64,000 nucleotides of DNA, from contig NZ_VYKK01000030.1 of assembly GCF_008710135.1 (NCBI RefSeq), positions 1 through 64,000 on the forward strand, written 5' to 3'. A model generated the notes under the pieces. The model saw only the letters and a program-made list of their open reading frames with translations, had not been told where the DNA came from and made no database searches. Position 1 is the stretch's first letter; the number at the start of each line of letters is the position of its first letter. Position numbers and translations under genes: made by a program. This DNA comes from Paenibacillus spiritus. GTDB lineage: Bacteria; Bacillota; Bacilli; Paenibacillales; Paenibacillaceae. This document shows, piece after piece, positions 16,267 to 25,554 of the stretch.

Positions 16267-17631
16267 CTAGCCCGCCTTCACTCTCTGTTCTTCTCTGCCG
16301 GACACCGTCTCCAGAATCGGATGCCCCATTCCGCCCAGCAGCGTCCGCAGCGGTATCCAGACCGTATCTCCGCGCATAAAGGCGCCGTCCCCGTTCTGCT
16401 CCCGCAGAACGACGGCTGTTGCTCCGGGATCGCCCTTCCCTGTTATGCGTACCGCCCCCCCGGCCGGATCGGCAGTCAGCAGCCTGCCGTTCCATTCTGC
16501 CCGGGCCGTCCGGGAGGCAGCATCCCAGGACACGCAGCCCCCCAGCCGTTCAACCGCCGCCCGCAGCGGAACGGCATAATGGCCGTCCCGAACGGTGTAC
16601 TCTCCGGAGGCCAGTGTGGTCTGCATCATGCCGACTTCCAGAACAAGCGGCCGCCCGTCCGCGAACAGCTCGGCATTAGAAGCGATATGGCCGGCGATCC
16701 AGGCTGCCGAAGGCGGAGTCCGCTTGGCATAAGAAGCGGAAGGATGCACCTTGAAGCGGACGGTGTCGGCCTCGTCCTCCATCGTTTTGAACATGTACCC
16801 GGCAGAACGGTAACGGGCGATAATCTCCGGCAGCGCCTCTGCGCTCGCTTCATGGCCCGCTCCGTCATGGAGAAGGAGAATGACGCGCTTCTCACCGAGA
16901 CCCGCAAGGGATGCGGACAGAATGTCGGCCGCGGGCACGCCGCGCCGCAGCGAGTCTCCGCTGTCCACCGTCCAGTCCGAGACCAGATAGCCCGCTTGCT
17001 TCATCAGATAGAAGTAGGTATCATCAAAATGACCCGCTGTTCCTCCGGGAGCCCGCACAAGCCTCGGACGTTGGCCGGTAATGAGCCGGAGCGTCTCCTC
17101 CGTCTCTTTGATCTCGCTCCAGAAAGCCGGAAAACCGCTGTACAGCGTGCTGTAGGTATGATCATAGGTGTGGTTGCCGATGGTGTGTCCCTGCTCATAG
17201 ATGGCGTTGATCCATTCGGGATGCCGCTTGGCCGCCTCGCCGAGCACGAAGAAGGTCGCCTTGATCTTCTCGCGCTTCAGAATATTCAATACGTCTGGCG
17301 TGACCTTGCTGGGTCCGTCGTCAAACGTCAGATAGATCGTCTTGGTCTGCTGCCGTCCGGTTCCCGCGGATTCGGATGAGGCAGGCGCCGCGGACAGAGA
17401 TGCAGTCGCCGGAGGCTTCCCTTCGGAACGGCCCGCGTCTTTGGCAGCGTCAGCTGCCTTGGCGGCAGGACCGCCGGCAGCCTGGACTTTGGCGTCTCCC
17501 GACGCCGAAACCACGGAAGGACCGGAAGGAATCGGAGAGAAGCCTCCTCCCCCTCCGGCAAACACTGCGCAGAGTATAATTCCGGACATTGCGGCCGCCG
17601 CCCTGCGGCGAACGTTCAACCATGACAACAT
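16267..17631 (-). CDS. Exported polysaccharide deacetylase with copper-amine-oxidase-N stalk
   Basis: 454 residues from the ATG at 17631, chosen because GGAGG lies 8 nt upstream; in-frame ATGs 2 and 6 codons earlier are poorly spaced. N-terminal export signal (about 5-30), low-complexity Ala/Ser linker (40-95), NodB domain with all motifs: TFDDGPS (Asp104, Asp105), NHTYDHTY metal histidines, RAPGG, DWTVDSGD and ILLLHD. The C-terminus (about 310-445) resembles the copper amine oxidase N-terminal domain common in paenibacilli exoproteins. It probably deacetylates peptidoglycan or chitin-like polymer outside the cell. DUF58 and TgpA genes follow on the same strand after 160 nt. Confidence 0.88.
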   Translation of the reverse strand: MLSWLNVRRRAAAAMSGIILCAVFAGGGGGFSPIPSGPSVVSASGDAKVQAAGGPAAKAADAAKDAGRSEGKPPATASLSAAPASSESAGTGRQQTKTIYLTFDDGPSKVTPDVLNILKREKIKATFFVLGEAAKRHPEWINAIYEQGHTIGNHTYDHTYSTLYSGFPAFWSEIKETEETLRLITGQRPRLVRAPGGTAGHFDDTYFYLMKQAGYLVSDWTVDSGDSLRRGVPAADILSASLAGLGEKRVILLLHDGAGHEASAEALPEIIARYRSAGYMFKTMEDEADTVRFKVHPSASYAKRTPPSAAWIAGHIASNAELFADGRPLVLEVGMMQTTLASGEYTVRDGHYAVPLRAAVERLGGCVSWDAASRTARAEWNGRLLTADPAGGAVRITGKGDPGATAVVLREQNGDGAFMRGDTVWIPLRTLLGGMGHPILETVSGREEQRVKAG

Positions 17632-17749
17632 AAGCATGACCTCCAGCATTCTCGGGTGGGCCCCCCAATCAGGCCTCTTGTTGAATCATATGAGGACAGG
17701 CGGTCCGATAGACTAGACTGGAAGATATCCGTTTGGAGAGTGAGCATCT

Positions 17750-18424
17750 ATGGAAATGCTGAAATGGATTCAGGAAATGTTCGCCGAATACGGGTACAGC
17801 GTGCTGTTCTTCGGCCTGCTGCTGGAGTTCGTCGCCTTTCCGTTTCCGGGCGAAACGACCATGGCTTTTGCCGGCTATTTGTCCTATATGGGCCGGCTGG
17901 ATTTTCCGCTGCTGATTCTGATTGCCCTGGCCGGTACGACCATCGGGATGACCCTGACCTATGTCCTCGGGCTGAAGGCCGGCATGCCGTTCATCCAGCG
18001 CTACGGCCGCTGGTTCTTCTTCTCCCCCTCCAAGCTGGAGCGAACGCAGCGCTGGTTCGAGCGTTACGGCAGCTTCCTGGTGTTTGTCGGCTATTTCGTG
18101 CCGGGCGTCCGCCATTTTACCGGTTATTTCTCGGGCCTGATCGCCCTTCCCTTCCGCAAGTTCGCTCTTTACGCCTACTCCGGCGCTCTGCTATGGGTCG
18201 TGCTGTTCCTCGGCGTTGGCCGGGTATTCGGTCCGCAGTGGACGTCGGTCTTTCATCTGCTGGAAACCTATGCCGTCTGGATTGTTCTCGCCATCGTTCT
18301 TCCGGCCGCCCTCTTCCTTCTCTGGCGCAAGCGGCGTTCGGTCGCTCTGCTGATATCCCGTCCCAAAGCGCTTGCCCTTCTGAAACCCAAGGTGAAGGTT
18401 AAGAAAACCTCAAGAAAACGCTGA
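17750..18424 (+). CDS. DedA-family membrane protein
   Basis: 224 residues, multi-pass. The DedA (SNARE-associated/VTT) pattern is clear: FVAFPFPGETTMAFAG near residues 27-42, the glycine-rich GTTIGMTLTYVLG, and FVGYFVPGVRHFTGYFSG around 112-130. DedA proteins move lipid carriers such as undecaprenyl phosphate or phosphatidylethanolamine across the membrane and support envelope homeostasis. The C-terminus is short and basic (KVKVKKTSRKR). GGAGAGTGAG precedes the ATG. It is divergent from the polysaccharide deacetylase and convergent with the exporter gene. Confidence 0.9.
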   Translation: MEMLKWIQEMFAEYGYSVLFFGLLLEFVAFPFPGETTMAFAGYLSYMGRLDFPLLILIALAGTTIGMTLTYVLGLKAGMPFIQRYGRWFFFSPSKLERTQRWFERYGSFLVFVGYFVPGVRHFTGYFSGLIALPFRKFALYAYSGALLWVVLFLGVGRVFGPQWTSVFHLLETYAVWIVLAIVLPAALFLLWRKRRSVALLISRPKALALLKPKVKVKKTSRKR

Positions 18425-18469
18425 TTATCCGGCTGGCCGCTATCCGTCCGTCGGCTCCGGAACAACGAA

Positions 18470-18495
18470 GAACCCTCCCGGTCCCGGGAGGGTTC
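18470..18495. terminator. Bidirectional terminator between dedA and the exporter gene
   Basis: Perfect 12-bp stem GAACCCTCCCGG/CCGGGAGGGTTC with a 2-nt loop. T-rich flanks on both sides serve the two converging genes. Confidence 0.8.
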
Positions 18496-18532
18496 TGTTG
18501 TCTGGCTGGTCTTATTCTGAAGGAGGTGAGCT

Positions 18533-20062
18533 TTAGTTGGCCTTCAGGGCCTCTTGCTTGCCCGCTGCCGGAGCTTCTTCTTCCTGTGCCGCATAGTCCG
18601 CCGCCGGCGAAGTCTTGCGGATGAAGAAGGCGAGCACGAAGGCGACTACGGCCACCCAGGTGGCAATATGGAAGGAGTACGTAATGCCGTTGACCATCGC
18701 GTCGTTCGTCACCTTCAGCATGCCGACTTTGTCGGTCTTCGAGACGGCTCCGCTCACGAGCGCTTCGGTGACGAGATCCTTGCTGCGGCTTGTGAAGAGG
18801 CTGACGAACAGCGCCATGCCGAGCGCGCCGGAGACCGTGCGCAGCGTGTTGGACATGGCCGTTCCGTGCGAGTTCAACCGCTGCGGCAGCTGGTTGAGGC
18901 CGGCTGTCGTGATCGGCATCATCAGCATAGACATCCCGAACATCCGCGCGGAGTAGATCAGAATCAGATGCGTATAGCTTGTCGTTTGGGTGATCTGGCT
19001 GAATTCCCAGGTCGTGGCGACCGTAATGGCAAGGCCGAGGACCGACAGCCATCTCGCGCCGATTTTGTCAAAGATAATACCGGTGATCGGAGACATAATG
19101 CCCATCAGAATCGCGCCCGGCAGCAGCAGCAGACCGGAGCGCATCGGCGTGAAACCGCGGACCTGCTGAAGATACAGCGGGAGCAGGATCATGGCCGAAT
19201 ACATCGCCATCGTAACGACGATATTAATAATCGTGGTCAGGGTGTACATGTTATAGCGGAATATCCGGAATTCCAGCATCGGCTTCTCTGCGGTCATCTC
19301 CCGCCATACCAGCAGGATCAGGCCAATGACACCGACGATCAGCGAAACAATAACCGTACGGTTGTTCCAGCCGTCCGTTCCGGCATCACTAAAGCCGTAC
19401 AGCAGGCCGCCGAAGCCCAGGGTGGAGAATATAATGCCGAGCTTGTCGAGCTTGGGCGAGGTCTTCTCGGTTACGTTCTGCATGAATTTCGCGCCCATGA
19501 ACGTGGCAACCAGCGCCAGCGGCAGCACGATGTAGAACAGTACGCGCCAGGAATAGTTCTGCACCACCCAGCCGGACAGCGTCGGCCCGACCGCCGGAGC
19601 GAAGATCATGGCGATCGCCATCATGCCCATCGCCTTGCCGCGTTCTTCAATCGGGAAGATCATGAGGAAAATAATGTTCATCAGCGGCATCAGAATGCCC
19701 GCTCCCGCCGCCTGGATCAGACGGCCGATCATGACCATCTCGAACCCGGTCCCCGTCGCACAGACGAGCGTGCCGAGCGAGAAGAGAATCATCGCGGCCA
19801 TGAACAGAAAACGGGTCGTGAACTTCTCGACCAGATAGGCGCTGATCGGAATCAGCACGCCGTTGACCAGCATGAAGCCGGTCGTCAGCCATTGGGCCGT
19901 ATTCGCCTGAATGTTCAGGTCTTCCATCATCTTCGGCAGCGCGACGTTCATCAGCGTCTGATTCAGCGTCGCTACGAAGGCGCCGATAATCAGAGCGGCC
20001 ATGAGCGGGCCTCTGCGAATGTGGGATACCGCCGAGGCAGTTTTTGCAGTCATTGTACTCAT
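18533..20062 (-). CDS. DHA2-family (EmrB/QacA type) drug exporter
   Basis: 509 residues with 14 predicted membrane helices. DHA2 motifs visible: LNQTLMNVALPKMMEDL in helix 1, WLTTGFMLVNGVLIP, GRLIQAAGAGILMPL (motif C region) and the Pro-rich PAVGPTLSGWVV. It exports drugs by proton antiport. The start codon overlaps the marR stop by 4 nt (ATGA), so the two are cotranscribed and translationally coupled, and the exporter is presumably repressed by the MarR protein through the palindrome at 20542-20565. Substrate unknown. Confidence 0.9.
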   Translation of the reverse strand: MSTMTAKTASAVSHIRRGPLMAALIIGAFVATLNQTLMNVALPKMMEDLNIQANTAQWLTTGFMLVNGVLIPISAYLVEKFTTRFLFMAAMILFSLGTLVCATGTGFEMVMIGRLIQAAGAGILMPLMNIIFLMIFPIEERGKAMGMMAIAMIFAPAVGPTLSGWVVQNYSWRVLFYIVLPLALVATFMGAKFMQNVTEKTSPKLDKLGIIFSTLGFGGLLYGFSDAGTDGWNNRTVIVSLIVGVIGLILLVWREMTAEKPMLEFRIFRYNMYTLTTIINIVVTMAMYSAMILLPLYLQQVRGFTPMRSGLLLLPGAILMGIMSPITGIIFDKIGARWLSVLGLAITVATTWEFSQITQTTSYTHLILIYSARMFGMSMLMMPITTAGLNQLPQRLNSHGTAMSNTLRTVSGALGMALFVSLFTSRSKDLVTEALVSGAVSKTDKVGMLKVTNDAMVNGITYSFHIATWVAVVAFVLAFFIRKTSPAADYAAQEEEAPAAGKQEALKAN

Positions 20063-20535
20063 AATTCGTTGCTTTCTCTCCTTTGTTCTAAAATCTGAAT
20101 CATATCTTCATGAATGCGAAGCAGCGTCTGAACATCTTCGTCCGAAAGCCGGTCCAGGGAATCTACATGATGCTGAAACAGCACGTGGGCCTGCTCCATA
20201 ATCCGCTCTCCTTCTTCCGTCAGAGCCAGCCTGCAGATTCGCCGGTCCTCCTCGGACCGTACTCTCGTCAGCCAGCCGGATTTCACCATCCGTTCCACAA
20301 CTCCGCTGACCGCGCTGTTGCCTTGATGCATCAGCTCCGCAAGCTCGGAGATCCGAATCTCCGGATGCTGGCTCACTTTGCGCAGAACCGTCAGCTGAGT
20401 TCCCGTAATGTTGCACTGTTCGGCTCCTCTGGACAGCAGTTGATGAAAAACATGGCTCAGACGCCGGAAGGAGGTCATAATTTCTTCTAGCTGTGTGTTC
20501 TCCTCCACCCCGTTCACTTCTTCACTCCATTCCAA
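20059..20535 (-). CDS. MarR-family transcriptional repressor
   Basis: 158 residues. Winged-helix domain about 25-130 with the recognition region ISELAELMHQGNSAVSGVVERMVKSGWLTRVRSEEDRRICRL split over helix and wing; the DxR dyad typical of MarR wings is EDRR. The long terminal helices form the dimer. Chosen start is the ATG at 20535, close to the promoter; a GTG at 20517 with GGAG 7 nt upstream is an alternative. First gene of a two-gene operon with the DHA2 exporter; its own promoter carries a palindrome, consistent with autorepression relieved by a drug. Confidence 0.9.
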   Translation of the reverse strand: MEWSEEVNGVEENTQLEEIMTSFRRLSHVFHQLLSRGAEQCNITGTQLTVLRKVSQHPEIRISELAELMHQGNSAVSGVVERMVKSGWLTRVRSEEDRRICRLALTEEGERIMEQAHVLFQHHVDSLDRLSDEDVQTLLRIHEDMIQILEQRRESNEL

Positions 20536-20541
20536 CCTGAT

Positions 20542-20591
20542 AATTATTTCGCATGCGAATTATTTTACTATTTATCTAATCCTTTCGTCAA
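20542..20591 (-). promoter_or_regulatory. marR-emrB promoter with overlapping palindromic operator
   Basis: Minus-strand -35 TTGACG (20586-20591), 18-bp spacer, -10 TAAAAT (20562-20567). An AT-flanked palindrome with a perfect 12-bp core TTCGCATGCGAA (20548-20559; imperfect symmetry extends over 20542-20565) covers the start site and the edge of the -10, a classic position for a MarR repressor. Confidence 0.8.
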
Positions 20592-20652
20592 GAAGATTTC
20601 TGAAAGTTGCTGTTCATTTTCAGGACAAGCAATCATTTCCGAACCGACAACG

Positions 20653-20682
20653 AAAAAAGCCCTTGGCCAAGGCCCGGGCTTC
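20653..20682 (-). terminator. Terminator of the DUF5412 gene
   Basis: Stem AAGCCC (20658-20663) / GGGCTT (20676-20681) with internal GGCC pairing, followed on the minus strand by TTTTTT. Confidence 0.75.
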
Positions 20683-20697
20683 CTTCACTGGATGGAT

Positions 20698-21225
20698 TTA
20701 TGGATTCCAGACTTCCCCAACATCCAAGTTCAACTTATGCGTATTAATGATTACGGTATGATCATTCTCCCATTTCACTTGAACTTGCTCTGCCCGCTTC
20801 TCCGTATAGACTCTTTTGGTGAACCAGAGCGGCCCATCCAGTTCCCCTACAATTCCAAAGCTGCCCATCGCCCCTGCATCGGTACGATAAAATTCAAGGG
20901 TGTACGTGCGATCCGGGGATTGAGAAGCGGTGATCCGTTCTTTTGAGCCCGAGAACATGTTTGTAAACAACAGGGCCGCAAGAAGTACGAGCGTTGAAAT
21001 CAAAGAGAGCACGGTAGAAATCCGGCTTCTCATTCTCGAAAACCGGCTTGACCGGTCGCGGAAACCGGCCAGGGCGCTCAGCAAGGCGAATACAGATACC
21101 AGGAGAATCACATACACGGGCGGGAGGATATCCCACTCGCCATGGAGGTTAGTATACACCGCATATCCGGTCAGGATATACAACACCAGCACTCCTGCAA
21201 AGGACAACCCGTTCCACAGCCTCAT
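20698..21225 (-). CDS. DUF5412-like membrane-anchored protein
   Basis: 175 residues from the ATG at 21225, which has AAGGAGG 7 nt upstream; the frame remains open upstream but there it only shadows the next gene. Helices at about 5-24, 34-53 and 73-95, then an extracytoplasmic domain with SPDRTYTLEFYRTDAGAMGSFGIVGEL and a C-terminal WENDHTVIINTHKLNL. The SPDRTYT...TVIIN pattern resembles the DUF5412 family of Bacillales, of unknown function. It follows the large activase gene after 57 nt on the same strand and ends at its own terminator, so it may be cotranscribed with it. Confidence 0.65.
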   Translation of the reverse strand: MRLWNGLSFAGVLVLYILTGYAVYTNLHGEWDILPPVYVILLVSVFALLSALAGFRDRSSRFSRMRSRISTVLSLISTLVLLAALLFTNMFSGSKERITASQSPDRTYTLEFYRTDAGAMGSFGIVGELDGPLWFTKRVYTEKRAEQVQVKWENDHTVIINTHKLNLDVGEVWNP

Positions 21226-21281
21226 GGCATCCCCTCCTTGTTGTTCCGTAACCGCCGTAATCGCTCTAAATCCGAACCGTC

Positions 21282-24200
21282 CTAGACATGTACCGCTTCC
21301 GCCCGCAGACCTGTCTCCGCCGGGCCGCCCAGCCCGTTCGCAATCGACATCATCAGCTTGATGCGGTTGCTCTGGTTGACGACGCTGACCCCGGCATCGT
21401 AGTCGATGGCCGCGATATTCGCTCCGGGGTACAGCTCTTTCAGGCCCTTGATCATGCCTCGTCCGGTAATATGGTTCGGCAGACAGGCGAAAGGCTGGAT
21501 GCAGACAATATTGGACACCCCGTGGTCGAGCAGCTCCATCATCTCCGCGGTCAGGAACCAACCCTCGCCCATCTGGTTGCCTACGGAGACGAGCCGACCC
21601 GCCTTTTCGGCCAGCCGGTAAATGCTCTCCCCACCCTTGGACAGGCCGGCCGCCTGAAGCGCCGCCGATACCGGCTTGCGGTACATCTCCAGATACGAAA
21701 TGAGCAGCGGGTTGATGTAGCCCAGCGTCTTGCTTTTGCCGAACTGCTCCGCTTTGTAGATCGGGTTATACAGGCAGTAGAAGATGAAGTCCATAAAATC
21801 GGGCATGACGGCCTCGCCGCCCTCGGCTTCGATCATCTCGACGATCCGGTTATTGGCGTCCGGGTGGAATTTGATCAGGATTTCGCCGACGATGCCGACC
21901 TGCGGCTTGGTTCCGTCCATGACCGGAAGTCTGCCGAACTCCAGCGCAATCTCCCGGGACAGGCGTTTGTATTCCCGGAAGGAGAACGCAGACAGGCTGT
22001 CCTTGCAGCGTTCCATGCTGCGGCGGAACAGGCGTTGCGCACTGCCCGGCTCCAGCTCATAAGGCCGGAAATGGTGAAGCAGACGGAGCAGCAGATCGCC
22101 GTAACAGGCGGCTGCGAACATCCGGTTAATCATTTTGAGGCCGATGCGGAAGCCCGGCTGCGTCTCCAGCCCCGAGGCGTTGAGCGAAATTACCGGAATC
22201 CGCCCGAGTCCGGCGTCCGCCAGCGCCTTGCGAAGCAGCGAGATGTAGTTGGTCGCCCGGCAGCCGCCGCCGGTCTGGGACATGATAACGGCCGTCCGTT
22301 CGGGGTCATAATCGCCTTTCTTCAGGGCCGAGAGAATCTGGCCGATCGTCACAATCGCCGGGTAGCAGGCGTCGTTGTTGACGTACTTCAGCCCTTCCTC
22401 CGTCTCTTCGGGACCGGTTGTCTCCAGAACCTTCAGGCGGTAGCCGAAATCGCGGAACACGCGCTCGAACAGCTCGAAATGAACCGGCGACATCTGCGGA
22501 GCGAGAATCGTGTAGCTCTCCCGCATCTCTTTGGTGAACGGAACCGCCGCTTCTGCTGCGGCCGCCGCCTGCGGCTCGATCCCGTGCCGCTCCCGTTCGC
22601 GCATGGCGGCCAGCAGTGAACGCAGGCGGATGCGGGCCGCGCCGAGATTGCTGATCTCGTCGATTTTGATGAGCGTATAGATCTTGTTGCTGCGCTCCAT
22701 AATCTCCTGGACGGCGTCGCAGGTAATGGCATCGATGCCGCAGCCGAAAGACGTCAGCTGCACGAGCTCCAGGTCGGTGCGGCGGGCCGCCACCCGGGCC
22801 GCCCGGTACATCCGGGCATGGTAGGTCCACTGGTTGACGACGCGGACATCGCTCTCCCGGTTGTCGAGATGGCAGATGGCATCCTCGGTCAGCACCGCGA
22901 GCCCCATTCCGGTGACCAGATCCGCAAGCCCGTGATTGATCTCGGGATCGGCGTGATAGGGATGTCCGCACAGCAGAATGCCCTTCGTCCCGGTCCGTTC
23001 CAGGAACTCCAGCGTTTCTTCTCCCTTGCGCCGGACATCGCCCTTGGCGCGGTCGGCTTCCGCCAGGCCCGCCTGGACGGCGGCCGCAACCTCATCCCGG
23101 GAAAGCTCGGGGAACGTCCGGGAGAGACCCTTGATCAGCGCCGGAATATCGTCGAACGTCAGGAACGGGCTGATCAGCGGAACGCCCCGTTCTTTGAGGG
23201 CATCCATGTTGTTGCGGATAACTTCCGGGTACGACGCAACCACCGGACAATTGAAATGATTGTCGGCGGCCCGGTCCTCTTTCTTCTCGTACACGACGGC
23301 GGGATAGAAAATAAAGTCGACCTTCCGGTCCAAGAGGCTCTGCACATGCCCGTGCGCCATCTTGGCCGGATAGCAGATCGCCTCCGACGGAATCGTATCC
23401 ATCCCGCTCTCGAACAGCTTCTTGCTCGACTTCGGGGACAGAATGACCCGGTAGCCCAGCCGGGTGAAGAAGGTGTGCCAGAACGGATAGTTCTCGAAGA
23501 GATTCATCGTGCGCGGAATTCCAACCGTTCCCCGAACGGCGGCAGGCTCCGGCAGCGGCTCGTAGGCGAAGAAGCGGTCGTACTTGTACTGCATCAGATT
23601 CGGCAGGGTGTTCTTCTCTTTCTTCCCTCCGGCTCCGCGCTCGCAGCGGTTGCCGGTAACATGGAAGCTCCTGTCGGCAAAACGGCTGATGGTCAGCGCG
23701 CAGTTGTTGCCGCAGCGGCCGCACCGTCCCTGGGTGACCTCGCAGGTGAACTGCTCCAGTTCCTCCGGCCCGAGCAGCGTGCTCGGCTGGCCTTCGGCGG
23801 CCCGCTCTCTGGCAAGCAGCGCGCAGCCGTATGCGCCCATGACGCCCGCGATATCCGGGCGGACGACCTCCCGGCCGGTCTGCAGCTCCAGCGCCCGCAG
23901 CACCGCTTCGTTGTAGAAGGTGCCGCCCTGAACGATGATATGGCGGCCGAGGTCCTCGGGATTGCGAACCTTGATGACCTTCTGCAGCGCATTCTTGATA
24001 ACCGAATAGGCGAGGCCCGCCGACAGGTCGGGCAGCGACGCGCCTTCCTTCTGCACCTGCTTCACCTTGGAATTCATGAATACCGTGCAGCGGGAGCCGA
24101 GGTTGACCGGGCGCCGGGCCTCCAGCGCCGCCGCCGCAAAGTCGGCAATGCCGTAGCCGAGCGCCGCAGCGAAGCTCTCCAGGAACGAGCCGCAGCCCGC

Positions 24201-25535
24201 CGAGCAGGCTTCGTTCAGCATGAGGCTGTCGATTGCCCCTCCCCGGATCTTGATGCATTTCATATCCTGGCCGCCGATGTCGAGAATGAAATCGACCTCC
24301 GGCATGAACCGGGCGGCCGCCTTATAATGCGCCACCGTCTCCACCTCGCCGCTGTCCGCCTTCAGCGCGGCCTTGATGAGTCCTTCTCCATAGCCGGTTA
24401 CACAGCTGCCCGCGATGAAGCAGCCGTCCGGCAGCAGGGCATAGATCTCCCCGAGGGCGTCCTTGACGGACTGCAGCGGACTGCCCTGGTTGCTGCCGTA
24501 ATGCGTATGCAGAATCTCGTCATCGGCCCCGGTGAGCACCAGCTTCGTCGTGGTCGATCCGGCATCGATCCCGAGATAGACCGGTCCCCGGCAGGCCGCC
24601 AGATCGCCGCGCGCCGCAGCGGCCCGGCCGTGCCGAAGGCGAAACGCCGCCAACTCTCCGGCATCCCCGAACAGCGGCGGCAGCTCGGCGTCCGCAGCCC
24701 GGTCGGCCGCAAAATCCACGGCCGCAATCCGCCGGATCCATTCGCCGACGGGTAGGGCGGCCATCGGCTCTGCGGCCAGCGCGGCGCCGATGGAAACGAA
24801 ATACTGCGACCGCTCCGGGAACCGGATCTCCTCCGGGTTCAGATCCAGCGTCCGGACGAACCGCGCCCGCAGCTGCGGCAGGAAGGTCAGCGGTCCGCCG
24901 AGGAACGCGACCCTTCCCTTGATCGGGCGGCCGCAGGCCAAGCCGCTGATCGTCTGGTTGACGATGCTCTGGAAGATCGAAGCGGCGACATCTTCCCGCT
25001 TCGCCCCTTCGTTCAGCAGCGGCTGAACATCGCTTTTGGCGAACACGCCGCAGCGGGAAGCGATCGGGTAGATGCGCGTACTGCCGGCCGCAAGCTCGTC
25101 CAGACCTCCGGGATCCGTCTGGAGCAGAGCTGCCATCTGGTCGATGAACGCCCCGGTACCGCCGGCGCAGGCATTGTTCATCCGCTGCTCCACGCCGCCG
25201 CTGAGGTAAATAATCTTGGCATCCTCGCCGCCGAGTTCGATCGCCGTGTCGCAGTCCGGCAGCAGCTCGTAGATGGCCTTCGTGCAGGCGATGACTTCCT
25301 GAACGAACGGAATGCCGCCGAGCTTGGAGAGAGACAGTCCCGAGGAACCGCTTACGGAAAGGGCCGCCTCGCTTCCGGGGAAACGGGCGGCTACCTCTTC
25401 CAGCAGCGAACGGACCGCGGTCTGGATATCGCTATAATGTCTCGCATAATTCTGATGGACAACTCTTCCATCTTCCAGTACGACCAGCTTGGCGGTCGTT
25501 GAGCCTACATCCAGGCCGATCACGAGCGGCTGCAT
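21282..25535 (-). CDS. Fused acyl-CoA dehydratase activase / dehydratase-like Fe-S protein
   Basis: About 1417 residues from the ATG at 25535 (weak GGTGAT upstream); a TTG at 25583 is an alternative. Domains: first BadF/BcrA-type ASKHA ATPase from residue 7 (GLDVGSTTAK) with the cluster-binding NACAGGTGAF and ASRCGVF; second ATPase near 322 (GIDAGSTTTK) with NEACSAGCGSF and GSRCTVF; a Cys cluster near 598-612 (CEVTQGRCGRCGNNC); a DUF2229-type region (IPRTMNLFENYPF, CYPAKMAHGH near 712); and a 2-hydroxyacyl-CoA dehydratase-like C-terminal half with SFGCGIDAITCD, NNDACYPA and SQTGGGCRATNY. Activases use ATP to push low-potential electrons onto a dehydratase or double-cubane protein. The reaction of this fused family is not established. 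Confidence 0.88.
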   Translation of the reverse strand: MQPLVIGLDVGSTTAKLVVLEDGRVVHQNYARHYSDIQTAVRSLLEEVAARFPGSEAALSVSGSSGLSLSKLGGIPFVQEVIACTKAIYELLPDCDTAIELGGEDAKIIYLSGGVEQRMNNACAGGTGAFIDQMAALLQTDPGGLDELAAGSTRIYPIASRCGVFAKSDVQPLLNEGAKREDVAASIFQSIVNQTISGLACGRPIKGRVAFLGGPLTFLPQLRARFVRTLDLNPEEIRFPERSQYFVSIGAALAAEPMAALPVGEWIRRIAAVDFAADRAADAELPPLFGDAGELAAFRLRHGRAAAARGDLAACRGPVYLGIDAGSTTTKLVLTGADDEILHTHYGSNQGSPLQSVKDALGEIYALLPDGCFIAGSCVTGYGEGLIKAALKADSGEVETVAHYKAAARFMPEVDFILDIGGQDMKCIKIRGGAIDSLMLNEACSAGCGSFLESFAAALGYGIADFAAAALEARRPVNLGSRCTVFMNSKVKQVQKEGASLPDLSAGLAYSVIKNALQKVIKVRNPEDLGRHIIVQGGTFYNEAVLRALELQTGREVVRPDIAGVMGAYGCALLARERAAEGQPSTLLGPEELEQFTCEVTQGRCGRCGNNCALTISRFADRSFHVTGNRCERGAGGKKEKNTLPNLMQYKYDRFFAYEPLPEPAAVRGTVGIPRTMNLFENYPFWHTFFTRLGYRVILSPKSSKKLFESGMDTIPSEAICYPAKMAHGHVQSLLDRKVDFIFYPAVVYEKKEDRAADNHFNCPVVASYPEVIRNNMDALKERGVPLISPFLTFDDIPALIKGLSRTFPELSRDEVAAAVQAGLAEADRAKGDVRRKGEETLEFLERTGTKGILLCGHPYHADPEINHGLADLVTGMGLAVLTEDAICHLDNRESDVRVVNQWTYHARMYRAARVAARRTDLELVQLTSFGCGIDAITCDAVQEIMERSNKIYTLIKIDEISNLGAARIRLRSLLAAMRERERHGIEPQAAAAAEAAVPFTKEMRESYTILAPQMSPVHFELFERVFRDFGYRLKVLETTGPEETEEGLKYVNNDACYPAIVTIGQILSALKKGDYDPERTAVIMSQTGGGCRATNYISLLRKALADAGLGRIPVISLNASGLETQPGFRIGLKMINRMFAAACYGDLLLRLLHHFRPYELEPGSAQRLFRRSMERCKDSLSAFSFREYKRLSREIALEFGRLPVMDGTKPQVGIVGEILIKFHPDANNRIVEMIEAEGGEAVMPDFMDFIFYCLYNPIYKAEQFGKSKTLGYINPLLISYLEMYRKPVSAALQAAGLSKGGESIYRLAEKAGRLVSVGNQMGEGWFLTAEMMELLDHGVSNIVCIQPFACLPNHITGRGMIKGLKELYPGANIAAIDYDAGVSVVNQSNRIKLMMSIANGLGGPAETGLRAEAVHV

Positions 25536-25554
25536 TATGGAATCACCATGCCTT

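Noticed and set aside
17545..17580. Lipobox in the polysaccharide deacetylase signal sequence
   Set aside because: The Cys is preceded by IIL, not by a small residue as required at the -1 position.
22818..24755. 645-codon open frame on the plus strand opposite the activase gene
   Set aside because: Shadow of conserved ATPase motifs on the other strand.
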